DNA of 64,000 bases, taken from positions 5,001-69,000 of the forward strand of contig JAODUO010001045.1 of assembly GCA_025642075.2 (NCBI GenBank), read 5' to 3'. Source of the stretch: Ridgeia piscesae (Eukaryota > Annelida > Polychaeta > Sabellida > Siboglinidae). Below are positions 59,501 through 64,000 of this stretch, one piece after another. The first letter of the stretch is position 1. Each line of letters starts with the position of its first letter. The notes beneath the pieces are model-generated. The model ran no database searches and was not told the origin of the DNA. It was given only the letters and a program-made list of their open reading frames with translations. The position numbers and the translations under genes were made by a program.

Positions 59501-59883
59501 ATTTAATATTTTAAACACATCAATCTGATTCTTTAATCTTCTGTTTTAGTGTTATTAAACACATTCTTTTAGTGGCTTTTCATCACTAATATTCCTGAGT
59601 TTTGGGCAGGTTTTTCATTTTAGCTACTCCTTCTAGCATATCAATATCCTTCTTGCGATATGGCCTCCATGCTTGTATACAATATTCTAAGTGAGGCCTA
59701 ACTATTGTTTTATACAGCGGTATTATTAGTTCTTTTTAAACAATGCTACGAAGGATGTAGAGTTGCTATCAATGGTTTCAGTGCACGGCCCTGGACCATG
59801 GGTCCCGCTACTTCCAAGGCAAGCGGCCTCCGCTACAACCCCTCCAGATGCAGCAGGCAGCACACGAAGACGAGCTCTTCTAG
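27143..59883 (+). CDS. DCLK: Doublecortin-like kinase (DCLK), 15 coding exons
   Basis: Predicted join: 27143-27859, 40800-40896, 44161-44268, 46426-46449, 47651-47748, 48568-48613, 50446-50548, 51100-51277, 52105-52251, 53040-53173, 53916-53993, 54434-54530, 56089-56169, 57084-57197, 59782-59883. All junctions are GT/AG and all phases agree; 707 residues, close to the 729-740 of vertebrate DCLK1. DCX domains lie at about 58-144 and 185-285, a Ser/Pro/basic linker at about 300-370, and the kinase at 378-635. Key kinase features are G-loop GQGNFAVV, Lys407, HRD Asp499, DFG Asp521 and APE 543-545. All catalytic residues are present, so an active Ser/Thr kinase is expected. Family members bind and bundle microtubules through the DCX domains. 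The tail ends HEDELF. Sites of expression and function in this animal are not shown by the sequence. Confidence 0.93.
28006..28838. mobile_element. TIR element with CCGTATT ends in DCLK intron 1
   Basis: The left end TACCGTATTATCCCTAATAG and right end CTATTAGGGACAATACGGTA are inverted repeats of about 26 bases with few mismatches; GACGCGC / GCGTGTC continue inward. TA at both ends suggests TA target duplication. The 833-bp interior has no coding capacity. It starts about 150 bases after exon 1. Confidence 0.75.
29213..30846. repeat. 34-bp minisatellite, about 48 copies
   Basis: The unit is GAGTACAATTATAGGCGG followed by GGTGGTAGGATGAGCT (34 bases). Copies differ mainly at two sites: GCGGGG or GCGAGG, and GGATGAG or GGACGAG. 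The GGACGAG form clusters at about 29990-30520. One copy near 29385 lacks a base. Each unit has G runs GG, GGGG, GG, GG on the + strand, which is the sense strand of DCLK intron 1. Confidence 0.95.
31025..32164. mobile_element. piggyBac-like MITE, TTAACCC ends
   Basis: Begins TTAACCCATTTTATCC and ends GGATAAAATGGGTTAA, a perfect 16-base inverted repeat including TTAA. TTAACCC is a hallmark of piggyBac-family ends. It spans 1140 bp with no transposase. Just inside the right end a 41-base segment containing CTACGACTAGAATCGTATTC is present twice in tandem (about 32090-32160). Confidence 0.8.
32966..33415 (-). pseudogene. LINE reverse transcriptase fragment, antisense
   Basis: 149 open codons on the - strand with [40 protein letters not shown] and [17 protein letters not shown]. 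This is the thumb and post-thumb part of a non-LTR retrotransposon reverse transcriptase of the type common in fish and invertebrates. Open over its whole length, so fairly recent, but the catalytic palm is absent. It lies in DCLK intron 1. Confidence 0.85.
33416..37074. other. Middle of DCLK intron 1
   Basis: A+T-rich with no open frame, array or inverted-end element that I can support. Confidence 0.5.
37075..37620 (-). repeat. Single-arm copy of the foldback family, interrupted
   Basis: Reverse orientation: TTGGACGGGTAGAAATATCA, ACATGTGTGTTTATAATAT and GTTAACATGTTTGTGTCTA match the right arm of 3940-4670. The match breaks near 37325 and resumes near 37595 with GTGACTGGCAGTAATCAG, so about 270 bases are inserted. 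Confidence 0.55.
38108..38245. repeat. Detached left part of the 21-bp minisatellite
   Basis: About six diverged units with the TTCCTTGAAGTG core (CTTGAAGTGGACGTCTC, CTGAAGTGTACATTTGG and so on). It is the same repeat as 39138-40770, separated from it by the TTAA element 38246-39137. Confidence 0.75.
38246..39137. mobile_element. TTAA-flanked insertion inside the minisatellite
   Basis: Begins TTAACCATTTC and ends GAAATGGTTAA. Removing it and one TTAA joins GTTCT-TTAA-AGTGTTTC, which restores the 21-bp repeat in register, so this is an insertion of 888 bp plus the TTAA duplication. The interior holds a LINE-like tail ([19 protein letters not shown] near 38365-38420) and a perfect palindrome. 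No transposase is seen. Confidence 0.75.
38517..38591. repeat. Perfect palindrome with 34-base arms
   Basis: Arms 38517-38550 and 38558-38591 are exact reverse complements around a 7-base loop (ACACATG). The arm includes CCATGTGTTCACATTGTAG. It could be a recent inverted duplication inside the TTAA element or an artefact of assembly. Confidence 0.85.
39138..40770. repeat. 21-bp minisatellite, about 78 copies
   Basis: The unit is AATTCCTTGAAGTGTACACC plus T. Since 21 is divisible by 3, open frames run through it on both strands (for example heptads of NSLKCTP on +). The 5' part is more diverged (TCTGATTCCTTGAAGTG). From about 39920 a three-unit, 63-bp higher-order pattern appears (TGTACACCT, CATAAACAT, TGTACACAT variants). 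Small interruptions occur at 40096-40112, 40135 and 40372. The array ends about 30 bases before the DCLK exon 2 acceptor. Confidence 0.95.
40800..40896 (+). CDS. DCLK: DCLK exon 2: second half of DCX2
   Basis: Acceptor GTGTGTTGCAG and donor AATG|GTAAAT; phase 0 in, phase 1 out. It encodes [18 protein letters not shown] and [10 protein letters not shown], matching the end of DCX2 in DCLK proteins. The acceptor is about 30 bases after the last unit of the 21-bp minisatellite. Confidence 0.93.
40897..43499. other. DCLK intron 2, first part
   Basis: The 161-codon - strand frame at 40995-41480 has no recognisable motif. Short GCATGCATG repetition occurs near 42370-42400. Otherwise nothing. Confidence 0.5.
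43500..43932 (+). pseudogene. LINE 3' end with simple-repeat tail
   Basis: Encodes [20 protein letters not shown] and [18 protein letters not shown], then a 3' untranslated part with ATGCGCCTCTGAGCGG and a terminal TTATTATTATTACTT tail. CR1/L2-type LINEs end this way. It is truncated at the 5' side, in DCLK intron 2. Confidence 0.78.
44161..44268 (+). CDS. DCLK: DCLK exon 3: end of DCX2 and start of linker
   Basis: Acceptor TTTACTTTCAG and donor AACG|GTGAGT; phase 1 on both sides. It encodes [20 protein letters not shown] and [15 protein letters not shown]. The SLVNG end is shared with vertebrate DCLK1, where the Ser/Pro-rich linker begins. The symmetric 108-base exon can be skipped in frame. 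Confidence 0.9.
45228..45562 (-). mobile_element. Full-length tRNA-derived SINE
   Basis: Read on the - strand it starts with an A-box region (ATGGCTCAGGGGTAGAGC) and a B box (GGGTTCGAATCC) at tRNA-like spacing. A body follows with CACTCTACATTGCTCCAG and GAGTACCTGGCTATAGACAG, and a tail with AAAGCGCTTTGAACGG and GCGCTATATAAGAA. This is the best copy of a family present at least five times in the DCLK introns. Confidence 0.82.
46426..46449 (+). CDS. DCLK: DCLK exon 4: 24-base microexon in the linker
   Basis: Acceptor TTTTACATAG and strong donor CAAG|GTACGT enclose 24 bases, phase 1 on both sides. It encodes AANPSSVQ. Phase agrees with exons 3 and 5, and omitting it also keeps the frame. Such symmetric microexons in disordered linkers are often alternatively spliced in nervous tissue; that is general knowledge, not shown here. 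Confidence 0.6.
46692..47000 (+). pseudogene. LINE reverse transcriptase C-terminal fragment B
   Basis: Same sequence family as 14330-14650 (TTGGCTTCCAGTTGTATAC at the start, CCGTTTCCAAACAACGTTTT inside). It ends in a better preserved [16 protein letters not shown] tail. It begins at nearly the same point as fragment A. It lies in DCLK intron 4. Confidence 0.75.
47651..47748 (+). CDS. DCLK: DCLK exon 5: Ser/Pro and basic linker
   Basis: Acceptor TTGTGGCAG and donor TCTGCA|GTAAGT; phase 1 in, phase 0 out. It encodes [20 protein letters not shown] followed by [13 protein letters not shown]. The TPVSPS and RKKR motifs resemble the proline-directed phosphorylation and basic linker of DCLK proteins. 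Confidence 0.75.
48568..48613 (+). CDS. DCLK: DCLK exon 6: short linker exon
   Basis: Acceptor CATTTTGGCAG and donor CCAG|GTAAAG; phase 0 in, phase 1 out; encodes [15 protein letters not shown]. No family match of its own, but phase fits exons 5 and 7 exactly. Confidence 0.65.
48985..49615 (+). pseudogene. Degraded LINE ORF2 end
   Basis: Carries [13 protein letters not shown] (the LQ-x-VQN-x-AARL motif), then SPLAAHCYV for LHWLPV, and many stops. The 3' part has GTGAAGCACTTTGATTTAG and AAAAGCGCTACATTAAG, resembling L2/CR1 3' tails. In DCLK intron 6. Confidence 0.65.
50446..50548 (+). CDS. DCLK: DCLK exon 7: kinase glycine-rich loop
   Basis: Acceptor CTCCGCCAG and donor GAAAA|GTAAGT; phase 1 in, phase 2 out. 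It encodes [20 protein letters not shown] and [14 protein letters not shown], the ATP-binding loop of the kinase domain. Confidence 0.95.
50655..50947 (-). mobile_element. SINE copy, diverged
   Basis: Same order as 45228-45562 in the - direction: GAACCTGGTTTATC near the B box, CACTCTATGTTGCTCCAG, and CACCACTATATATAACCAG. Partly decayed. It lies 107 bases after DCLK exon 7. Confidence 0.72.
51100..51277 (+). CDS. DCLK: DCLK exon 8: VAIK lysine, helix C and hinge
   Basis: Acceptor TTGTTTCAG and donor GTGACG|GTAAGT; phase 2 in, phase 0 out. It encodes FALKII (Lys407), [20 protein letters not shown] with the helix C Glu, and the hinge LFLVMELVT. The last part of this exon together with the donor is the seed of the tandem repeat that follows. 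Confidence 0.95.
51254..51950 (+). repeat. Minisatellite built from the exon 8 splice donor
   Basis: Thirteen tandem units of 52 or 57 bases, the first being the true exon end and donor. Each unit has TTCCTCGTCATGGAGCT, then GTGACGGTAAGTGACATG, then TCAGTGACAGTATTTC. Units of 52 and 57 (with an extra GGTCA) alternate, giving a dimeric pattern of 109. Units 2-10 keep an intact GGTAAGT; unit 11 has AGTAAGT; unit 12 has GATAAGT and unit 13 has lost it. Confidence 0.93.
52105..52251 (+). CDS. DCLK: DCLK exon 9: catalytic loop HRDIKPEN
   Basis: Acceptor GTGTATTCCAG and donor ATCCTG|GTATGT; phase 0 on both sides, 49 codons. It encodes [36 protein letters not shown] and [13 protein letters not shown], nearly identical in pattern to vertebrate DCLK kinases. 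Confidence 0.96.
52290..52590 (+). mobile_element. SINE copy with intact B box
   Basis: GGGTTCAAATCC at about 52338 is a good B box. It is followed by CACTCTACGTTGCTCCAG, GAGTACCTGGCTATAGACAG and TGTGGCTGAATGATTCC. It starts about 40 bases after DCLK exon 9. Confidence 0.76.
52661..52818. repeat. Small palindromic element with a hammerhead-like core
   Basis: The left arm (TATTCAAGCAATAGTTATGA ...) and right arm (... TGCTTGAATA) are inverted copies over about 75 bases around a centre near 52745. The right arm holds CTGATGA (52753-52759), a 6-base stem GCCACC/GGTGGC, and GAAAC (52778-52782). That is the order of the hammerhead ribozyme core. The left arm on the opposite strand has CTGTCATGA in place of CTGATGA. 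Confidence 0.6.
53040..53173 (+). CDS. DCLK: DCLK exon 10: DFG and activation segment
   Basis: Acceptor CTGTTTTGCAG and donor ACCGG|GTACGT; phase 0 in, phase 2 out. It encodes [13 protein letters not shown], the activation loop with [13 protein letters not shown], and the start of ADTGYG. Confidence 0.96.
53225..53402 (+). mobile_element. Truncated SINE copy
   Basis: Contains GGGCTCAAATCTTGAG (decayed B box) and TTCACTCTACGTTGCTCCAA, then stops at a TA microsatellite. Confidence 0.62.
53410..53442. repeat. TA dinucleotide tract
   Basis: TA run between a truncated SINE and the MITE at 53443. A second TA run lies inside that MITE at 53535-53570. Confidence 0.92.
53443..53745. mobile_element. 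MITE with about 90-bp inverted ends in DCLK intron 10
   Basis: The left end ATGCTAACACCTGTGTTGC and right end GCAACACAGGTGTTAGCAT are exact inverses, and similarity continues inward (ATATCG, TATATCTATTT, ATTACGCATTA). A segment of about 56 bases with GTAATGCGTAATGTGACTTT is duplicated in tandem near the right end. The left end abuts a long TA tract. Confidence 0.72.
53916..53993 (+). CDS. DCLK: DCLK exon 11: kinase helix F
   Basis: Acceptor GGTTGACCAG and donor GCATC|GTGAGT; phase 2 on both sides. It encodes [20 protein letters not shown] and FPPFA, the conserved D-x-W core of the kinase C lobe. Confidence 0.95.
54434..54530 (+). CDS. DCLK: DCLK exon 12: kinase helix G
   Basis: Acceptor TTGTGTTTCAG and donor GCTAAG|GTAAGT; phase 2 in, phase 0 out. 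It encodes [17 protein letters not shown] and [12 protein letters not shown]. Confidence 0.94.
54593..55633. mobile_element. Possible TTAA element in DCLK intron 12
   Basis: Starts TTAACCTTGTGGATCC and ends GGGCTTAAGACGTTAA. The inverted match is only partial outside TTAAC, so the boundaries are a guess based on TTAA ends and the resemblance to the other TTAA elements here. The interior lacks a gene. Confidence 0.35.
55725..55965 (+). mobile_element. SINE copy lacking its tRNA head
   Basis: Keeps ATCTGGCTATAGATAGTGG, TCATGGCTGAATGCTTCC and AAAACACTTGGAGCAGTAAG from the body and tail; the A and B boxes are not recognisable. Confidence 0.65.
56089..56169 (+). CDS. DCLK: DCLK exon 13: end of the kinase domain
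   Basis: Acceptor TTTTGTTTCAG and donor CTCTCT|GTAAGT; 27 codons, phase 0 on both sides. It encodes [20 protein letters not shown] and LQHAWLS, the subdomain XI pattern with its conserved Arg. Confidence 0.94.
56290..56660 (+). pseudogene. Possible LINE 3' fragment
   Basis: One frame gives [20 protein letters not shown] and [14 protein letters not shown], similar to the end of LINE ORF2 proteins (WN-LP-E-K, FK). Too degraded to classify. Confidence 0.35.
57084..57197 (+). CDS. DCLK: DCLK exon 14: C-terminal regulatory tail
   Basis: Acceptor GTTGTTGCCAG and donor ATCGCG|GTAAGT; 38 codons, phase 0. It encodes [20 protein letters not shown] and [18 protein letters not shown], which corresponds to the tail after the kinase domain in DCLK1 (autoinhibitory helix region). 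Confidence 0.88.
57296..57406 (+). repeat. Polypurine tract with many G runs
   Basis: Almost pure A/G on the + strand for about 110 bases, ending in repeated GGGA blocks. It is a candidate for G-quadruplex or triplex DNA, 99 bases after DCLK exon 14. Confidence 0.85.
57407..59179. other. DCLK intron 14, first part
   Basis: Follows the polypurine tract. No exon or element recognised up to the antisense LINE. Confidence 0.5.
59180..59720 (-). pseudogene. Degraded LINE reverse transcriptase, antisense
   Basis: On the - strand the translation includes [31 protein letters not shown] and, after frame breaks, a [14 protein letters not shown] stretch. This matches the [13 protein letters not shown] and RR-RGD motifs of non-LTR reverse transcriptases. 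Many stops. It ends about 60 bases before DCLK exon 15. Confidence 0.75.
59782..59883 (+). CDS. DCLK: DCLK exon 15: last coding exon
   Basis: Acceptor ATGGTTTCAG; phase 0; stop TAG 59881-59883. It encodes [20 protein letters not shown] and [13 protein letters not shown]. The TALD start matches the splice point of the last DCLK exons in vertebrates. An antisense LINE fragment ends about 60 bases upstream. Confidence 0.85.
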   Translation, partial: CTALDHGSRYFQGKRPPLQPLQMQQAAHEDELF

Positions 59884-62800
59884 AGTGGAGGAAGCATTAC
59901 ATACATTACACTCTCTAGTCCGTCAGTCCATCCCCAGAGGGAAACAGACAAATAATTGTTAAATCGAAAAAAATCTATGTTCACACATGTGAAATACATG
60001 TTAGACATGGTGAATTCTGTATTTTAAACTTGTTGAAACCGCCACGAAAATGTTAACCGTTTTTGTGTCTACAGAATTCAAGTCGAGTGGCGCCATCTAT
60101 CATGGTACAAAGTATATTTTTAAAAATGCACTATTGTTGCATGACATTATTTTAAAATAATGTAGCACCAACAAAATCTACTTGTTAATGTTGTTCCAAA
60201 CATAATATTTCATGTTGCATTCATCAAGTTCTGCTATATCGTACATTGTTAAATTATGATAATAGATGTTGTCAAATCCTGTTATAAATGTTGCATTGAA
60301 AATTGGCAAGATCAGATCCTTCTTGTGCCAAAATTAAGTCTTGTATGAGTGCAAGTGGACACTTGCCCTGTTTCAGCCTAGCCCAAAATAAGTCGGCAAT
60401 GGTTGGGATGAATAAAAAAGTTGTAAACAGAATAGCTGTAAGTGCAGATGAAATAGAAATCAGAATAAACTTGGCTGTTGGTCTTGGAGCTATAGACTCA
60501 AACCCAGGTCTTTGCAATATGAGTATCCACATCCCTGGCAGGCGTTGTTATATACTGGAACACCGCATGGTTAGTAAGGCATGTATTCCTCCAACAAGCC
60601 CAAGTTTCCAGAATTACCTTGCATTTTTGGCAGACCAATCCTGCCTGTTTAGATTGCTCTCTTTCAAATTGGCAGCTAGATAGGACACTGTAATATGATA
60701 CTTAATTGATCATAATATTATAATGAAATAAATTGCTTTACATCGTAAGAAATGCGTGAACTACCATGTGAACTATTACACATTCAACTCAAAATGTAAC
60801 AATGTTGATGTATTAGCAACCCATTTGTTGTACTTTTAAACCTAAGTGGACATGCTGTCTGTTCTAGAATTAAACCCAAAATCATTAACATTGTTATACA
60901 TTTATTAGATAAAAACATTTAAAAAGTCTAGTTAGTTTTTACAAAATATACAGTAAATTATATTACTAATATTGAGTACATATCGACTGTAAGTTGATGT
61001 TTACACAGTATGTTTACATTAGTGAGGTCCCGAACATCAACAATATTTTACAGATTTGTTGACCAAAATTGGCATTTTAGCATCTCCAAATAAGACCTAC
61101 TGGGATACGTTTTTATTCCAGTGGCCAAAATATCCTGATCAATGCGCCATCTTAAGAAGTGCTTATACAATACTCAAATAATGTTTACACCCAGACTCTT
61201 CGAAGTGACAAGATCTTGAGATTTTAGTTAAGACTACAAACTAAAATGAAATTGTGTATATTTAGTAATGTATATTTAATAATTTATTGGCATTCCAAGA
61301 AAAATGGAAAACTGACACTTTTAATATGAACTATTCATTATTTAAGGGGTTCTTGTGTTCTTTGCACAGTAAGGTGTTATCAGAATAGCTTAGTGTTATA
61401 TATTTACAAAATTTAAACTTTGCACTGAATGGTTTTAATCAGGTTATACCTGCCAGGTTTTTGCACTAATGGATGATATACCGTCACTCATTCCCAGTTT
61501 GTAGTTCACACGTGGCACCATCTAGTGAGTGTTGATGAAACTAGTGTGTGGTGACACCTGGGGAATACACTGAATATTAATGGATTATTTCAACAACACG
61601 TTACTTATACAGTCCATTACACACTGTACATTATTTTTAATTATTGTTGCATACATGTACACCATTTACAACAGATATTTATTGCTTGAGTGAGCAATTA
61701 TGTTGGCTTGATGTGCAAATATTAGCAGTAGTGGCAGTATACGTCATAAATAAATTAATGTTACTAATTGCCTGTTTATCTATAGTTAATGTATTGATAA
61801 CTTAACATGCTATGGTTATTAATAGTGACATGTTTGCAGTGATAATACATCAAAGTATTAAATCTAAAAACTGCAATTGGAAGCTTTTGTTGTGGTGCTT
61901 CAAGCGTAGTTATATAATATTATACTCTTAGGCCAAACTTAGTTGGGGTTTGTAAGTTGACGCTACTGTGCCTTTGTTTCAACCGAGTGACAATTCACTG
62001 TCCGTAGTATTATGGCGTGGTCAAGTGGTCACTTTATTTGACAGTTGCCAAGTGAATGTGCAATGATACAATGTTCAGTTTTGTGAGTTGTATTTATAGT
62101 TATTTATTTATAACCACCAGACCATGGTTATATCATTATTATTACAACAATTGTTAACTCCCGTGTCTGGGACCAGAGCGTCTGTATGTGTGTACACTCT
62201 TAAAACACATGTATGGAATAATGAGAAAAGATAAGACAAAATAATATATTAGTGTTAATAAAATATATTACTTAACTAAAATACATAATACCAATATATT
62301 ACTATGGATGTGTGTCATTTCATGTGTTGCTGTTGAGCAGTTTAAAAGGCATTTACATGTGGAAGGAACCAGTGTACAGACACGCCAAATTGTTTTGTGG
62401 AACAACTTTGCAAATGCTTGGTGACTGTTGTCTACATTTACATATTAGGTGCATGTGTTCAAGCAGCAGTATATATGAAGTTATCAACAACAACAGAAGT
62501 GCAAATGTTATGTAAACTGGCCGTGATAAGTGGAGACGCTTGAGCTGTATGTCACAGGCAGACTTTGTAACTGTCTCAATGCGACAGTGGTTAATGTGTG
62601 TATTTATGTGTCTGCAGAAAGGAATGTCACTGGACCATTTCTGTGTTTGAAAAGGTTTATCAAAGTGGATGGTTCAAATGATTACTCATTTTAAAAGGTT
62701 CACAGTCGATTTTACCTTTTACTTGTTATGTTTTAACTGCTTTCAACAGACTTCATCAGACGACTACTACTAGATGGCGACACAGTAGCCATTCAAAAGA

Positions 62801-64000
62801 ACTGGTCTGAAAAAAATATGAATTAGTATCGCAGGCACGAGGGGGGGCACTCAAGTGACAGTATTGCAGGACTACTGTGTCGCTATCTAGATGTCTGACA
62901 ACGCCCACAGAAAGCTGTCAAAATACAGAGAGAAATGTAAATTTACTGTGTGAAGGAGACAAGTTGACAGCTGTCAACTCTTGTGCCTGTGGCCCTGGTC
63001 ATTGACATGTTTTCTGAACTGAGGAATGCGCTCCATTCTGTATTGTGCCACTGTCAAAATGATCTGTGCATGTTGTAAAATGTTGAAAAATTAAATGTGG
63101 ATTTTCCCGCAGACTTCAGCTTCAGTCTCGATTCATCTATTTACAGACAACAGGTTGATTTACAAGACTTACAAAATGTACGCCTATGTTTACTTGTTCA
63201 GTTTGGAATTGTCTAATTTTAATTGACAATAACACAAGTAGTTATTTTTAACTCGGTAAAGGTTAATTTGTTTTGCTGTTTACACGATTTCTTTTTCAGT
63301 TTTGGTAAATAAAAAAGTGTGTAGAATGTATATTACATCGACGGACTACGGCTCAATTAGGTACAAGCTTTTCATGTATTTATTCGAACAGCATAATTAC
63401 TTACTGTAATACCAGCAACATTACTAATGTAACAGACTGACTAGTGCAGCTTTGTTTCATAAACAGACAATTATAGATCACAAAGCAAACTTAGATATCT
63501 AATTAAATTTCACCAGGCATGCATGTGCCTTAAGAAACAGCCGATGCCTGCTATAACATGCAGGCTTCAATTACGACTCATTCCCACTCATGCTATATTT
63601 GCCTCTAATTTTATATCCAACACAATATACTACGTTAACCAGTCATTTAAACTCCCATGTGAGACCAATTAACGAGGCTAATTTTTTAATGGCTTTATCG
63701 GAAGAATTTTGATACTTCTAATCTCGCTCGCAGTTGACAAACACCTTGAAGTTGCTGCCAATTAACAACGGAACAAGTTCAGTTGTTGTGACTGGCATAA
63801 AAGTACTAATTTGCACTGTCAATATTGAGACATAATATCCAGACATGTTACTCATCTAAATTCTACATGTAGAAACATACAAACAGAAAATTGATTGCGT
63901 AAATCACTTTAACTTCTGAAGTATAAAAATAGTTTCATTGGCAGTGAAAAATATACCGTTCAGACGTTCCATTCTAAAGCAGCATGTGGTAAACATAAAC
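59884..64000. other. DCLK 3' untranslated region and downstream flank
   Basis: Candidate AATAAA signals occur at about 60727, 61748 and 63306, and none is clearly favoured. The 126-codon frame at 60303-60683 has no family signal and is probably untranslated sequence. No further gene recognised to the window end. Confidence 0.45.
62770..62890. repeat. Imperfect inverted repeat, 19-base arms
   Basis: CTAGATGGCGACACAGTAG at 62770 and CTACTGTGTCGCTATCTAG at 62872 are inverse with one mismatch, separated by about 83 bases. Possibly the ends of a tiny element; no target duplication was recognised. Confidence 0.45.

Noticed and set aside
60303..60683. 126-codon frame downstream of DCLK
   Set aside because: No family signal; sits where the 3' untranslated region is expected.

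Overview
This is a eukaryotic, intron-rich, A+T-rich genomic window with heavy repeat content. It carries two multi-exon protein-coding genes, both on the + strand, and no prokaryotic features. Exon-intron structure with GT/AG junctions, CpG-rich islands in an otherwise CpG-poor background, tRNA-derived SINEs, LINE remnants and many small terminal-inverted-repeat elements all point to an invertebrate animal. The gene structures and repeat types suggest a lophotrochozoan, possibly a mollusc. That taxonomic guess is inference and was not tested.

Layout. 1-7139: no convincing exon; two copies of a TTAA-flanked MITE, a large foldback repeat and a degenerate tandem repeat. 7140-about 21840: gene 1, ten coding exons (7243-20350), encoding an acidic, low-complexity protein of about 1745 codons. 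It has an MGA-like cysteine motif and a C-terminal basic helix-loop-helix leucine zipper. The large second exon changes reading frame twice, with compensating effect. A TIR element (17814-18647) sits in intron 8. 23240-24430: a CpG-rich segment that is the best candidate for the promoter and 5' non-coding exon of gene 2. 27143-59883: gene 2, a doublecortin-like kinase (DCLK) reconstructed as 15 coding exons whose phases all agree (707 aa): two DCX domains, a short Ser/Pro/basic linker and a complete CaMK-type kinase domain.

The DCLK introns hold the most unusual DNA. Intron 1 has two minisatellites: a 34-bp unit repeated about 48 times, and a 21-bp unit repeated about 78 times that ends just before the exon 2 splice acceptor. 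The second array was split by a TTAA-flanked insertion whose empty site can be recognised. Intron 8 begins with a minisatellite made from the exon 8 end plus its splice donor, so about nine further intact GGTAAGT donors lie in tandem behind the real one. Other introns hold a tRNA-derived SINE family, several LINE 3' fragments, palindromic MITEs and a hammerhead-ribozyme-like core in a small inverted repeat. 59884-64000 is the 3' flank of DCLK, with no gene recognised.

The two genes are functionally unrelated as far as known: a MAX-network chromatin/transcription factor and a microtubule-associated kinase. Exon boundaries were built by hand from splice consensus, phase agreement and protein-family memory; no search was run.
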